From Xanthomonas rydalmerensis (GTDB lineage: Bacteria; Pseudomonadota; Gammaproteobacteria; Xanthomonadales; Xanthomonadaceae): a stretch of 64,000 bases of DNA. Positions 32,894 to 42,500 of the stretch are shown in pieces. Positions within the stretch are counted from its first letter, which is position 1. Each line of letters starts with the position of its first letter. A program made the translations under genes and the position numbers. The notes beneath the pieces were generated by a model, which was not told where the DNA came from, did no database searches, and saw only the letters and a list, made by a program, of their open reading frames with translations. The stretch covers positions 1,760,001-1,824,000 of the forward strand of contig NZ_CP126170.1 in assembly GCF_033170385.1 (NCBI RefSeq), read 5' to 3'.

Positions 32894-33241
32894 TCAACCG
32901 CTGTTGGGCTTGAGCAGTTGCAGCACGGCTTCGCGGTGGCCCGGCGGCGCGTTGCGATAGCGTGCCAATAGCGCACGCTCCTGCGCATCCTGGGCCAGCA
33001 AGGGATAGTCGGAGGGCAGGTCCTGCACGCGCTTGCCCGGGCCCACGCCGCACACCAGTTCGTCGAGCGAGCGATTCAACACGTTGCGCAGCGTCGGCAG
33101 CAGGCGAAAGCTCGGCGTTTCGCGGTCGTTCTCCCAGGCCGACACCGACGACTTGGTCACGTCCAGCGCGAAGCCCAACTGTTCCTGGGTGAGCCCAGCG
33201 GCTTTTCTGGCTTCGCGCAAACGGTCGCCGAAGCTATTCAT
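32894..33241 (-). CDS. Small XRE-family HTH regulator
   Basis: 115 aa. The N-terminal helix-turn-helix (3-60: FGDRLREARKAAGLTQEQLG, VTKSSVSAWENDRETPSF) is a classic XRE domain; the C-terminal 50 residues are helical (DAQERALLARYRNAPPGHREAVLQLL), probably for dimerisation. No partner toxin or phage gene lies beside it. It is convergent with the SGNH gene, with the REP palindrome between them. Confidence 0.9.
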   Translation of the reverse strand: MNSFGDRLREARKAAGLTQEQLGFALDVTKSSVSAWENDRETPSFRLLPTLRNVLNRSLDELVCGVGPGKRVQDLPSDYPLLAQDAQERALLARYRNAPPGHREAVLQLLKPNSG

Positions 33242-33492
33242 CGCGGTGGGCCTCGGGGGACAGCGGGCCTACCAAGATATGGAGCATCCGTCGGCTTGTC
33301 GTACAGCCACGCTTGACTCCAATTGTTCGGAGATTCAATACTTGTGCGGTGTGGAATGTACGGACGCGCGAGGATGCGCATGCAGGACATGGACGTTGTG
33401 GACACGAGGGTGTCGGCGCCGCGGTGCGCCGCCGCCCCGCGCTTGCCGATCGCGGCACGCCGCGGCGCCTGCCGGTGCGTGGAGGAGGGCGC

Positions 33493-33690
33493 ATGGCCAC
33501 CTACGAGGTGAGACTCCGGCGCATCGCGCAACTGGAGCCGTCCTTGCAGGTGCTGGTGCATGCCGCCAATGCCTACCTGGCCGCGCGTGCGGCCGAACGC
33601 CACAACCCGGGCTACCGTGCCTACAAGGTGGCGGTGTGGGTGAAGGGCGTGCGCGTGGACATCGGTCCGTTGCGTCCGCCGCAGCGCTGA
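33493..33690 (+). CDS. Small hypothetical protein
   Basis: 65 aa. GGAGGAGGG lies just upstream of the ATG at 33493, a very strong ribosome binding site that decides the start; the frame is open from 33313. The sequence is basic and compact (ATYEVRLRRIAQLEPSLQVL, GYRAYKVAVWVKGVRVDIG) and could form a small alpha/beta fold. I recognise no family. A terminator follows 25 bases downstream. Confidence 0.6.
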   Translation: MATYEVRLRRIAQLEPSLQVLVHAANAYLAARAAERHNPGYRAYKVAVWVKGVRVDIGPLRPPQR

Positions 33691-33715
33691 GCGTCGCGGC
33701 CTGCGCGCAGCCAAC

Positions 33716-33739
33716 AAAAAACCCGCCGAAGCGGGTTTT
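33716..33739. terminator. Bidirectional intrinsic terminator
   Basis: AAAAAACCCGC, loop CGAA, GCGGGTTTT. Read leftwards it gives a stem plus six U and ends the tRNA-Leu transcript; read rightwards it gives four U and ends the small gene at 33493. Confidence 0.85.
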
Positions 33740-33764
33740 GAGATCTTTCTCGACCTGTCGGTCG

Positions 33765-33849
<85 letters not shown>

Positions 33850-33863
33850 AACTCAGAACGAGA

Positions 33864-33892
33864 ATTGTGCGTGTGGAGGCGGATGCTGTCAA
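33864..33892 (-). promoter_or_regulatory. Promoter of tRNA-Leu copy 1
   Basis: On the minus strand: TTGACA (33892-33887), a 17-base spacer, CACAAT (33869-33864). The start would fall about 7-8 bases before the tRNA. Its flanks differ from those of the promoter of copy 2. Confidence 0.7.
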
Positions 33893-33944
33893 GCGTTTTG
33901 CGACAGTGGCGTTGCACCGCTGTCGCGTGCGATCGATCGCGACC

Positions 33945-34400
33945 TCAGTAGCCCACGTTGAAGCGCAGGCCCTGGTTGATCGCGCAGCGATAGCCGAGGG
34001 TGCTGCCGGTCTGCTGGTAGCTGGGCAGGGCGAACACGAACATGGTGAAGTCCACGGTGTTGTCCGGATGCACCTGGTAGCGCAGGAACTGCTGGATCGG
34101 CTTGCCGTCGCGGCCGACGGTGACGTGGTCGTCGGCGAAGGACAGGGTGCCGTCGGCGGTGACGCGATAGGCGCCGATGCGCAGGCCGCCGCGGGTCTGG
34201 CTGGGCGTGGCGCCGCCGGAGGTGGGCGTGCACTGGCTGAGGTCGATCGCCACGGCGACCGAGGCGCCGCTGTCCAGGGCGCGCTGGATCTGGGTGAGCG
34301 AGCCGAGCGTGGCATCGTCGGCGCCGGCAGTGGCGGCGGAAGCGCTGCTGGCGCTGGCGAACAGGGCGGCGGCGAGCAGGGAGGCGGACAGGCTGTGCAT
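33945..34400 (-). CDS. virK: VirK-family secreted protein
   Basis: 151 aa. A signal peptide (to about SASA, residue 22) is followed by the VirK pattern: LTQIQRALDSGASVAVAIDL-SQCTP, TRGGLRIGAYRVTADGTLSF and a C-terminal LGYRCAINQGLRFNVGY. VirK proteins are small exported proteins first found in plant-associated bacteria; their biochemical role is not settled. Two Cys (in SQCTP and GYRCAI) probably form a disulfide. The ATG at 34400 is chosen for its signal peptide. The gene lies between two inverted tRNA-Leu copies. Confidence 0.72.
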   Translation of the reverse strand: MHSLSASLLAAALFASASSASAATAGADDATLGSLTQIQRALDSGASVAVAIDLSQCTPTSGGATPSQTRGGLRIGAYRVTADGTLSFADDHVTVGRDGKPIQQFLRYQVHPDNTVDFTMFVFALPSYQQTGSTLGYRCAINQGLRFNVGY

Positions 34401-34710
34401 GGGGGAGGCTCCGGAGCGTGGGGGAGGGCGACGGATTGCCGGATGCAAACTAGCGAGGCGCCGATCCGGGTCAACCGACAAAATCGCGAACTTCCGGCGC
34501 CGTCACGGCGCATCTTCGAAGCCGGTCGGTTTGTGACCGCGTTGTGGCGGAATCGGCATTGCGCATGCGGTTTTCCGCCGAATTCGCGGGACGCCGAAGC
34601 GTGCGCACGTGCACAGCTGCGCAGCAGCCGGTGTTTGCGTGGCGCCGCCGCATCCAGCGGTCGGATCGCGTCATCGATGCCATCGATCGCGACCCGGTGC
34701 GAAATAGGCG
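34401..34710. other. 310-bp non-coding stretch between virK and tRNA-Leu
   Basis: I see no gene. It holds the virK 5' region and some short inverted sequences (for example GGCGCCGTCACGGCGC at about 34496-34511). No RNA gene could be recognised. Confidence 0.5.
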
Positions 34711-34739
34711 TTGACAAGGTCGCGGCGGCACCGCAGAAT
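34711..34739 (+). promoter_or_regulatory. Promoter of tRNA-Leu copy 2
   Basis: TTGACA (34711-34716), a 17-base spacer, CAGAAT (34734-34739); the start is about 34746, eight bases before the tRNA. Confidence 0.7.
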
Positions 34740-34753
34740 TCGCGGCCTTCAGC

Positions 34754-34838
<85 letters not shown>

Positions 34839-34878
34839 CAGGCAACATCGCGAGAGCGCTGAACTCTCGCACCGACCG

Positions 34879-34906
34879 GCCCGCTGACGCGGGCTTCGTC
34901 GTTTCT
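34879..34906 (+). terminator. Terminator after tRNA-Leu copy 2
   Basis: GCCCGC-TGAC-GCGGGC followed by TTCGTCGTTTCT. The U-tract is interrupted, so it may be leaky and let some transcription reach rnr. Confidence 0.55.
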
Positions 34907-34978
34907 GGGGCGTGCATTCGCCGCCGGCGCGCGACCCGGTTCGGGTGGGGGCCACCCGCATGGGAGTACCATGCACGG

Positions 34979-37405
34979 ATGACAACTCGCAAAAGCAAGT
35001 CCGGCAAGCCCGGCAAATCCGCGTCCAGCGACGCGCCCACCCCCGATACGCCGAAGAAATCGCGTCTGCCCGCCTGGATGCCCAGCTTCCTGCGCCGCGG
35101 CCCCAAGCCGCCGCTGCAACCGCTGCACCCGCCATTGCCACCGCCGGCGGCCGCACCCGATGCCGCCGCCCCGATCCAGGACCCCTATGCCGCACGCGAG
35201 GCGGAGCGCTATGCGCAGCCGATCGCCAGTCGCGAGGCGATCCTGCAATTGCTCGAACGCTGCGATGGCCCGCAGACCCTGGACGAACTGGCCGACCAGC
35301 TCGGCCTGACCGAGCCGACGCGCAAGGAAGCGCTGAGCAAGCGCCTGGGCGCGATGCTGCGCGAAGCACAACTGGTGCAGAACCGCCGCGGCGGCTACGC
35401 GCCGCTGCAGCAGACCAACCTGATCCCCGGCGTGGTGATCGCCAATCCGGACGGCTTCGGCTTCCTGCGTCCTGACGAAGGCGGCGACGATCTGTTCCTG
35501 CCGCCGTACGAGATGCGCAAGGTGCTGCATGGCGACCGTGCGCTGGCCAACGTCACCGGCATCGACCGCCGCGGCCGCCGCGAGGGCAGCATCGCGCGCG
35601 TGCTCGAGCGCGGCCTGACCCGCCTGATCGGCCGCTTCAGCCTGGAAGCCGGCATCGCCTTCGTGGTGCCGGACGACAAGCGCATCCAGCGCAACGTGCA
35701 GATCCCCACCGACGCCGTCGGCGAGGCCCGCGACGGGCAACTGGTGGTGTGCGAACTCACCTCTGCGCCGGACGCGCGGCGCCCGCCGATCGGCAAGATC
35801 ATCGCGGTGCTTGGCGACAAGCTGACCCCGTCGCTGCTGGTGGAAGCGGCGATCCACGGCCACGAGCTGCCCTACGAATTCCCGCAGGCCGTGCTGGACG
35901 AAGCCGCGGCGGTGCCGCTGACGGTGGAGCCGGCCGCGACCAAGGGCCGCGTGGACCTGCGGCAGACGCCGCTGGTGACCATCGACGGTGCCGACGCCAA
36001 GGACTTCGACGACGCCGTGTTCTGCGAGCCCAACGCCGACGGTTTCCGCCTGGTGGTGGCGATCGCCGACGTGTCGCATTACGTGCGTCCGGGTACGCCG
36101 CTGGATACCGAGGCGGTCAAGCGTGCGACTTCGGTGTACTTCCCGGGCTTCGTGGTGCCGATGCTGCCGGAGACGCTGTCCAACGGTATCTGCTCGCTCA
36201 ACCCCAAGGTCGACCGCATGTGCTTCGTCTGCGACATGCAGATCGATCGCCAGGGCGAGGTGGCCGGCGCACGCTTCTACGAGGCGGTGATGAACTCGCA
36301 TGCGCGGCTCACCTACGAGCAGGTGTGGCAGGCGGTGGGCGAGAAAGACGCGCAGGTGCGCAAGGACGTGGCGGCGGTGCTGCCGCAGCTGGAGCGGCTG
36401 CATCAGCTGTACCAGATCCTGGCCAAGGCACGTGCGCGCCGCGGCGCGATCGAGTTCGAGACTGCCGAAGTGCGTTTCGTGCTCGACAACACCGGCGAAG
36501 TGACCCAGGCCGGCATGCTGGTGCGCAACGACGCGCACAAGCTGATCGAGGAATGCATGATCGCCGCCAACGTGGCCGCGGCGCGCTACTTGCTGGAAAC
36601 GCACATTCCGGCGCCGTTCCGCGTGCACGAGCGCCCGCCGGAATCCAAGTACGCCGACCTGCTGGAGTTCCTCAAGGAATTCAAGCTGAGCCTGCCGGCG
36701 TGGAGCAAGGTGGTGCCGGGCGACTACACCAAGCTGCTGAAGAAGGTACGCGAGCGCCCGGACGCGGCGCTGCTGGAGTCGGTGCTGCTGCGCAGCCAGA
36801 GCATGGCGGTGTACTCGCCCGACAACGCCGGCCACTTCGGCCTGGCGCTGGAGGCCTACGCGCACTTCACCTCGCCGATCCGCCGTTATCCGGACCTGCT
36901 GGTGCACCGCGCGATCAAGTACGCGCTGACCCGCGGCGCGCCGGACAAGTACCTGTACGCGCCGCGCGAGATGGCGGCATTGGCGCTGCAGTGCTCCGAG
37001 CGCGAGCGCCGCGCCGACGAGGCCGAGCGCGAGGTCGACGAGCGCTACCGCGCCGCGTGGATGGAGAAGCACGTCGGCGGGCAGTTCGATGGCGTGGTCA
37101 GCGGCGTGACCAGCTTCGGCCTGTTCGTCGAGTTGGACCAGTCCAAGGTCAACGGCCTGATCCACGTGACCCAGTTGCCGCAGGACTATTACCAGTTCGA
37201 CGCGACCCGCAAGACCCTGACTGGCGAGCGCCGCGGGCGCGAGTTCCGCTTGGGCGACCGCGTGCGCATCGTGGTGCTGAAGGCGAGCATGGAAGAGCGC
37301 AAGATCGACTTCCGGCTGGTCGAGGAAGGTTCATCGGCACACGAGGACTTGCCGCCGCCGCCGCCCCGCGGGCAGCCGGCCAAGCGCAAGAAAAAGAAGT
37401 ACTGA
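34979..37405 (+). CDS. rnr: Ribonuclease R
   Basis: 808 aa. A 3'-5' exoribonuclease for structured RNA, with roles in rRNA and tmRNA quality control. A Lys/Pro-rich N-terminal extension (1 to about 72, with PPLQPLHPPLPPP) precedes the helix-turn-helix (about 80-140), cold-shock domains, the RNB domain with the metal-binding DGADAKDFDDAVF, and a C-terminal S1 domain (VGGQFDGVVSGVTSFGLFVEL). The tail is Lys-rich (KRKKKKY), as in other RNase R proteins. An ATG at 34971 is out of frame; 34979 is the start. It lies 64 bases before the GFA gene and follows tRNA-Leu. Confidence 0.96.
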   Translation: MTTRKSKSGKPGKSASSDAPTPDTPKKSRLPAWMPSFLRRGPKPPLQPLHPPLPPPAAAPDAAAPIQDPYAAREAERYAQPIASREAILQLLERCDGPQTLDELADQLGLTEPTRKEALSKRLGAMLREAQLVQNRRGGYAPLQQTNLIPGVVIANPDGFGFLRPDEGGDDLFLPPYEMRKVLHGDRALANVTGIDRRGRREGSIARVLERGLTRLIGRFSLEAGIAFVVPDDKRIQRNVQIPTDAVGEARDGQLVVCELTSAPDARRPPIGKIIAVLGDKLTPSLLVEAAIHGHELPYEFPQAVLDEAAAVPLTVEPAATKGRVDLRQTPLVTIDGADAKDFDDAVFCEPNADGFRLVVAIADVSHYVRPGTPLDTEAVKRATSVYFPGFVVPMLPETLSNGICSLNPKVDRMCFVCDMQIDRQGEVAGARFYEAVMNSHARLTYEQVWQAVGEKDAQVRKDVAAVLPQLERLHQLYQILAKARARRGAIEFETAEVRFVLDNTGEVTQAGMLVRNDAHKLIEECMIAANVAAARYLLETHIPAPFRVHERPPESKYADLLEFLKEFKLSLPAWSKVVPGDYTKLLKKVRERPDAALLESVLLRSQSMAVYSPDNAGHFGLALEAYAHFTSPIRRYPDLLVHRAIKYALTRGAPDKYLYAPREMAALALQCSERERRADEAEREVDERYRAAWMEKHVGGQFDGVVSGVTSFGLFVELDQSKVNGLIHVTQLPQDYYQFDATRKTLTGERRGREFRLGDRVRIVVLKASMEERKIDFRLVEEGSSAHEDLPPPPPRGQPAKRKKKKY

Positions 37406-37471
37406 CGGCGTGCGTCGCGGCGGTCGTGGCGACCGCCGCTGCACCGCCCCGCGTGCACGGGAGGAGCGGCG

Positions 37472-37942
37472 ATGGAGCAGGAGCAGTACAGCGGCGGGTG
37501 CCAGTGCGGCGCGGTACGTTTCCGCGTCCGTGGACAGCTGCACGACGCCTCGATCTGCCACTGCAGGATGTGCCAGAAGGCGTTCGGTGCCTACTACGCG
37601 CCGCTGGTCTCCACCCGCGGTGCGGAACTGATCTGGACCCGCGGCGCGCCAAAGCGTTTCGCTTCGTCGAACCTGGTGCAGCGCGGCTTCTGCGCCGATT
37701 GCGGCACGCCGCTCACCTACGAAGCGCCGGATGGCACCGCGGTGGCCGCAGGTGCCTTCGATCGGCCGGAGGCCCTGCCGCCGACCATCCAGTTCGGCAT
37801 CGAAGCGAAGCTGCCGTTCGTGGACGCGCTGCATCGACTGCCGGCGACCCGCACCGAGGGCGATCTGGCGGCCGCGCCGTTCCTGGCCGATGTCGTGTCG
37901 CGCCAGCATCCGGACCACGACACCGAGCGCTGGCCGGGCTGA
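37472..37942 (+). CDS. GFA-domain (CENP-V fold) zinc protein
   Basis: 156 aa. Zinc-binding Cys are arranged as in the glutathione-dependent formaldehyde-activating enzyme fold: SGGCQCGAVRF, CHCRMCQKAFG and FCADCGTPL. Members bind Zn through these Cys, and some act on glutathione adducts; most are uncharacterised. GGAGGAGCGGCG lies before the ATG. It is in line with rnr, 66 bases downstream, but no functional link is evident. Confidence 0.9.
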   Translation: MEQEQYSGGCQCGAVRFRVRGQLHDASICHCRMCQKAFGAYYAPLVSTRGAELIWTRGAPKRFASSNLVQRGFCADCGTPLTYEAPDGTAVAAGAFDRPEALPPTIQFGIEAKLPFVDALHRLPATRTEGDLAAAPFLADVVSRQHPDHDTERWPG

Positions 37943-38027
37943 GCCGCTATCGGCGGCGCTGGTGATCCTGCGTTCTAGAACCATCGATCGCGAAAGACGG
38001 GAGGGCAGGAGGTTCAGGCCGCCTGCA

Positions 38028-38053
38028 GTCGGGACTGAAGTCCCTCCCACAAG
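38028..38053 (-). repeat. REP element, class B
   Basis: On the minus strand: CTTGTGGGAGGGACTTCAGT and CCCGAC. The core folds as GGGAC-TTCA-GTCCC. It has the same frame as class A units (GTAGGAG, stem, TTCA, stem, CGAC), but both stem arms are changed together. Confidence 0.8.
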
Positions 38054-38160
38054 GCTGCGCCGCGTCCGGCGCTGCGTCGGTAGTCTTGCCGCCGCGATAT
38101 GCATGCCTGCGGCATTGCGGCATTGCGGGAAGCGGGACATCGCTGGCAAGCCGCTTCTGC

Positions 38161-38188
38161 CAATCCCCAATCCCCAATCCCCAATCCC
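38161..38188. repeat. Tandem heptamer (CAATCCC)x4
   Basis: Four perfect copies of CAATCCC in a row, 70 bases before rlmB. The opposite strand reads GGGATTG repeated, giving four G-runs with ATT-type loops that could fold as a G-quadruplex. Confidence 0.95.
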
Positions 38189-38258
38189 GGCCCCCAGGTG
38201 TGACGCCAGCGGCCACAACCCCTACCATGCCCGCTTTCCTTTCGCGTAGTCCCGCCTC

Positions 38259-39005
38259 ATGAGCAAGCAGAACCAGTGGATCGTCGGCGTCAACGCCGTG
38301 GCCTCGTCGATCGAGAACGACGCGGACAACGTGCGCGAGGTGCTGGTGGAGGCGGGCAGCAAGAACCCGCGCCTGCAGGAGATCGAGGAGAACGCGCGGC
38401 GCAAGGGCATCGACGTGCGGCGGGTGAACACCCAGGCGCTGGACGGCGTCGGCGGCTCGGTGCGGCACCAGGGCGTGGCCGCGCGCTACGCCGCGGCGCG
38501 CACCTGGGCCGAGAGCGAACTGGAAGGCCTGGTCAGCGCCGCCGAGGGCCGCGCACTGCTGCTGGTGCTGGACGGCGTACAGGACCCGCACAACCTCGGC
38601 GCCTGCCTGCGCAGCGCCGCGGCGGCCGGGGTGACCGCGGTGGTGATTCCCAAGGACAAGTCGGCGCCGGTCAACGCCACCGTGCGCAAGACCTCGGCCG
38701 GCGCCGCCGACCGCCTGCCGATCGTGGCGGTGACCAACCTGGCGCGCTGCCTGCGCGAGCTGCAGAAGCAGGGCGTGTGGATCTACGGCCTGGCCGGCGA
38801 GGCCGAGACCTCGCTGTACGCGCAGGACCTGCGTGGCAATGTGGCACTGGTGTTGGGTGGCGAGTCCGATGGCCTGCGCCGGCTGACCCGCGAGCACTGC
38901 GACGGCCTGGTGCGCATCCCGATGCCGGGCGAGATCGAGAGCCTCAACGTCTCGGTCGCCGCGGGCGTGACCCTGTTCGAGGCGGTCCGTCAGCGCATGG
39001 GCTGA
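38259..39005 (+). CDS. rlmB: 23S rRNA (guanosine-2'-O)-methyltransferase RlmB
   Basis: 248 aa, the usual length. It methylates the 2'-O of G2251 in 23S rRNA using SAM. The N-terminal substrate-binding domain (QNQWIVGVNAVASSIENDADNVREVLV) is followed by a SpoU/TrmH knot domain with motif 1 LVLDGVQDPHNLGACLRSAAAAG, motif 2 LVLGGESDGLRRL and motif 3 IPMPGEIESLNVSVAAGVTLFE. All three motifs are intact. No strong ribosome binding site is seen before the ATG. Confidence 0.95.
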   Translation: MSKQNQWIVGVNAVASSIENDADNVREVLVEAGSKNPRLQEIEENARRKGIDVRRVNTQALDGVGGSVRHQGVAARYAAARTWAESELEGLVSAAEGRALLLVLDGVQDPHNLGACLRSAAAAGVTAVVIPKDKSAPVNATVRKTSAGAADRLPIVAVTNLARCLRELQKQGVWIYGLAGEAETSLYAQDLRGNVALVLGGESDGLRRLTREHCDGLVRIPMPGEIESLNVSVAAGVTLFEAVRQRMG

Positions 39006-39061
39006 GCGCGGCGCCGCCGCGGCCAGCCTACGACGCCACTGGCGCTCCCTCATCGGGAGCA

Positions 39062-39352
39062 AAGCCCCTCTCCCGCCGGGAGAGGGGTTGGAGTGAGGGT
39101 ACGGGGCGAAGCCCTCGTGTATCAGGCCGACGCAAGGCTTCGCCCGTACCCTCATCCGCCCCCTGCGGGGGCACCTTCTCCCGGCGGGAGAAGGGAGCGC
39201 GGGGCGCCAGGAGCCCGAAGCCCCTCTCCCGCCGGGAGAGGGGTTGGGGTGAGGGTACGGGGCGAAGCCCTCGCGTATCAGGCCGACGCAAGGCTTCGCC
39301 CGTACCCTCATCCGCCCCTTCGGGGCACCTTCTCCCGGTGGGAGAAGGGGGC
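39062..39352. repeat. Two tandem 156-bp repeat units
   Basis: Units start at 39062 and 39218. Each holds, in order, a hairpin CCCCTCTCCC-GCC-GGGAGAGGGG, GGGTACGGGGCGAAGCC, a short variable part, GGCTTCGCCCGTACCC and a second hairpin CTTCTCCC...GGGAGAAGG. The inner GGGTACGGGGCGAAGCC and GGCTTCGCCCGTACCC are themselves near-perfect inverted arms, so each unit can fold into a large structure. A single related hairpin lies at 1279-1301. It separates rlmB from the GGDEF gene. Confidence 0.9.
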
Positions 39353-39598
39353 GCGCGATCGAGCCTCGTCGGCGCTACCCTCGCGCAAGCCACCGGCTTA
39401 ACCGCCACGCAATCTTCACGCGTCCTTTTTCCTGTGTCTGCTACCGCCTCCACCCGCAGCGCCGCTTTTTTGCCTACCATGGGCGCTCGTCCCGTGTTCC
39501 GCTCCGGTAATGAGTCTGTGTCGCCCCCGTCCTTTTGACTCTGGCACCCCGCGCCAGGGTCCTGTCGCGCCCCGCCTGCGTCGGATCGGGTCGGCACA

Positions 39599-42500
39599 AT
39601 GAACGTTGCCAGGGGGAGGGGGAACGCGGCGCTCGCACGCGACCGCGGGTGCGTTTGGGCGCGCGCATGGTCGGTGCTGCTGGTCCTGCTGCTGGCGCTG
39701 GGCGTGGCCTGGCGCGCCGTCGCCGCCGACGGCGCGGCGAATGGGGTGCCGCCGCTACGCGACTACGCGATCGATTCCTGGACTTCGCGCAACGGCTTGC
39801 CGCACAACTCCCTGCGCGATCTGGCGCAGACCCCGGACGGCCGCCTGTGGTTCGCCACCTGGGAAGGGCTGGTGCGCTACAACGGCCTGGACTTCACCGT
39901 CATCGACCGCAGTACCCGCCCGGGCCTGCCCGACAACGGCGTGGGCTCGCTGTATGTGGACCGTGCCGGCGCGCTGTGGCTCAGCGATTCGCGCGGCAAT
40001 CTCGGCCGCCACGATGCGGCCGGCCACTGGCGCTTCTGGCGGCAGCCGCCGGGCTGGCCGCATGCGCTGATCCACGCCATGACCCAGGACCGCGATGGCC
40101 GCATGTGGCTGCTGTTCGAGGGTAACGGTCTGGGCTGCCTGTGGCCGGACGGTCGCTTCGATTACCAACCGGCGCCGCGCGATCTGCCGTTGGCGGCGAG
40201 CTTTCCGCAGCTTGCCGCCGACGATCAGGGGCGGCTCTGGATCGGCAGTCTCGACGGCCTGCTGTACCGCGACCCGCAGGGCGTGCTGCGGCGCGCGCCG
40301 GCCGCCTTCGGTCTGCCGCCGGGGCTGGCCTGGCCGTATCGCGCGCCGGACGGCTCGCTGTGGCTGGTGGCCGGCGAGAACCTGTACCGGCTGCAGGGCG
40401 AGCGCGCGGTGCTGGTGCAGCACCTGCCGGGCTATGGGCATTTCACCTCGATGCTGCGCGACCGCGACGGCGCGATCTGGCTGGGCACCGAGAACCAGGG
40501 GTTGCTGCGGATCAGCGCGCATGGCATCGAGCGCATGCTGCCGGGCGACGTGCTGCCCAACGGGCGCATCGTCAGCCTGCTGCAGGATGCCGAGGGCAGC
40601 ATCTGGATCGGCGCCAACGGCGGCCTGTTCCGCCTGCGCGAGACGCTGTTCGCCGGCTACACGCGCCGCGACGGGCTCAGCGGCGACTACGTGCGCGCGT
40701 TGCTGGAGACCCCGGATGGCGCGCTATGGATCGGCAGTGCCGCCGGCCTGGACCGGATGGCGCCGGACGGACGGATCGCCCCGGTCGCGCTGCGCGACGC
40801 GCCATCGGTGCTGAGCCTGGCGCGCGGCCTCGACGGCGACCTGTGGATGGGCACCTATGCCGACGGCGTGTACCGCCTGCGCGACGGCCGCGTCGTGCGC
40901 CACTACGGAACGCGTGAGGGATTGCCCAACGGGCAGGTGCGTGCGCTCAGCATCGATGCGGCCGGCACGGTCTGGGTCGCCACGCGCAGCGGGGTGATGC
41001 GCATCGACGGCGACCGGCTGTCCGCGCCGGACGTGCCCGGCCTGCCGCACGGCCTGATCACGGCCCTGGCCAGCGTCGACGGGGCGCTGTGGATCGGCTC
41101 GGTCGAAGGCGTGTCGGTGCTGCGCGACGGCCGGGTGCGGCAGTTGGCGCTGGAGCCGCTGGGCGGCGCGCGCACCGTGTTCGGATTCCAGATGCTGGGC
41201 CGCGACATGTGGATCTCCACCGACCGCGGCCTGCACCGCGACCGCGACGGCCAGTTGGCGCGCGTCGGACTGGAGCAGGGCATGCCAGTGGATGCGGTGT
41301 TCCAACTGGTCCGCGATCGCCTCGGCAACGTCTGGATCAGCAGCAACCGCGGCGTGCTGCGCACCACGGTGGCGGCGTTGAACGCAGTCGCCGACGGCCG
41401 CCAGGCACGATTGCAGGTGAACCGCTACGACGAGATCGACGGCATGTCCAACGCCCAGGGCAACGGCAGTTCCGGGCCGTCGATGATCCTGCGCCACGAC
41501 GGCACGGTGTGGCTGGTCACTGCCGGTGGCGTCAGCACGGTCGATCCGCGACGCCTTGCCCGCTTCCGCGATCGCGTGCCGCCGCCGGCGGCGATCGAGA
41601 GCGTGCTGCTGGATGGTCAGCCCTTTCCCTGGCAGAACAAGACGGAGCTGCCTGGTGCCAAGCGCATCAGCGTGTCCTATGTCGGCCTGAGCTATCTGCT
41701 GCCCGAGCGCATCCGCTACCGCACCCGGCTCGACGGCCTGGACAGCGGTTGGATCGACCGCGGCAACCAGCGCAGCGTGGAGTTCATCGGCCTGCCGCCG
41801 GGCGACTACACCCTGCATGTGGCCGCGGCGCACCCGGACGGCGCCTGGAGCACCCGCGAGGCCGTGTGGCATTTCAGCGTGGCGCCGCTGTGGTGGCAGC
41901 GGCACAGCGTGCAGGCGGCGGCCGTGGTGCTGCTGGTGCTGACGCTGGTGCTGCTGTACCGCTACATGATCGCGCGCTACAAGCGTCGCGCGCTGCGCCT
42001 GGAACGGCTGGTGGAGCGGCGCACCAGCGCGCTGCGGCTGCAGACCGAGCGCCTGCTGCAGGCCGATGCCGAGAAGAGCCAGTTGCTGGCGGAACTGCAG
42101 CGCCAGGCCACCGCCTTCGAGCGCCTGGCGCACGAGGATGCGCTGACCGGCCTGCCGAACCGGCGTCACTTCGACGAGGTGCTGGTGCACAGCATGCAGC
42201 GTGCGCAACGCAGCGGCGCGCCGCTGTGCCTGCTGGTGATGGACATCGACCGCTTCAAGCAGATCAACGACGGCTATTCGCATGCCACCGGCGATGCGGT
42301 GTTGCGCGAGGTCGGGCAGCTGCTGCTGAGCGCCTGCCGCGCCTCCGACCTGCCGGCGCGCCTGGGCGGCGAAGAGTTCGCGGTGCTGCTCGGCGACACG
42401 CCGCTGGCCGATGCCGAGCGCCTGGCCACGCGCCTGCGCGACCTGTTCCATGCGCGCCTGCAGTGGGCGCCCGAAGCGCCCGCGCTGCGCGTCACCTTCA

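Noticed and set aside
38161..38188. Sigma-54 or other promoter from the CCC-rich run
   Set aside because: It is a simple (CAATCCC)x4 tandem repeat without GG/GC elements at -24/-12 spacing.
39062..39352. CRISPR array
   Set aside because: Only two long units, with strong internal symmetry and no constant short repeat alternating with spacers; no cas genes nearby.
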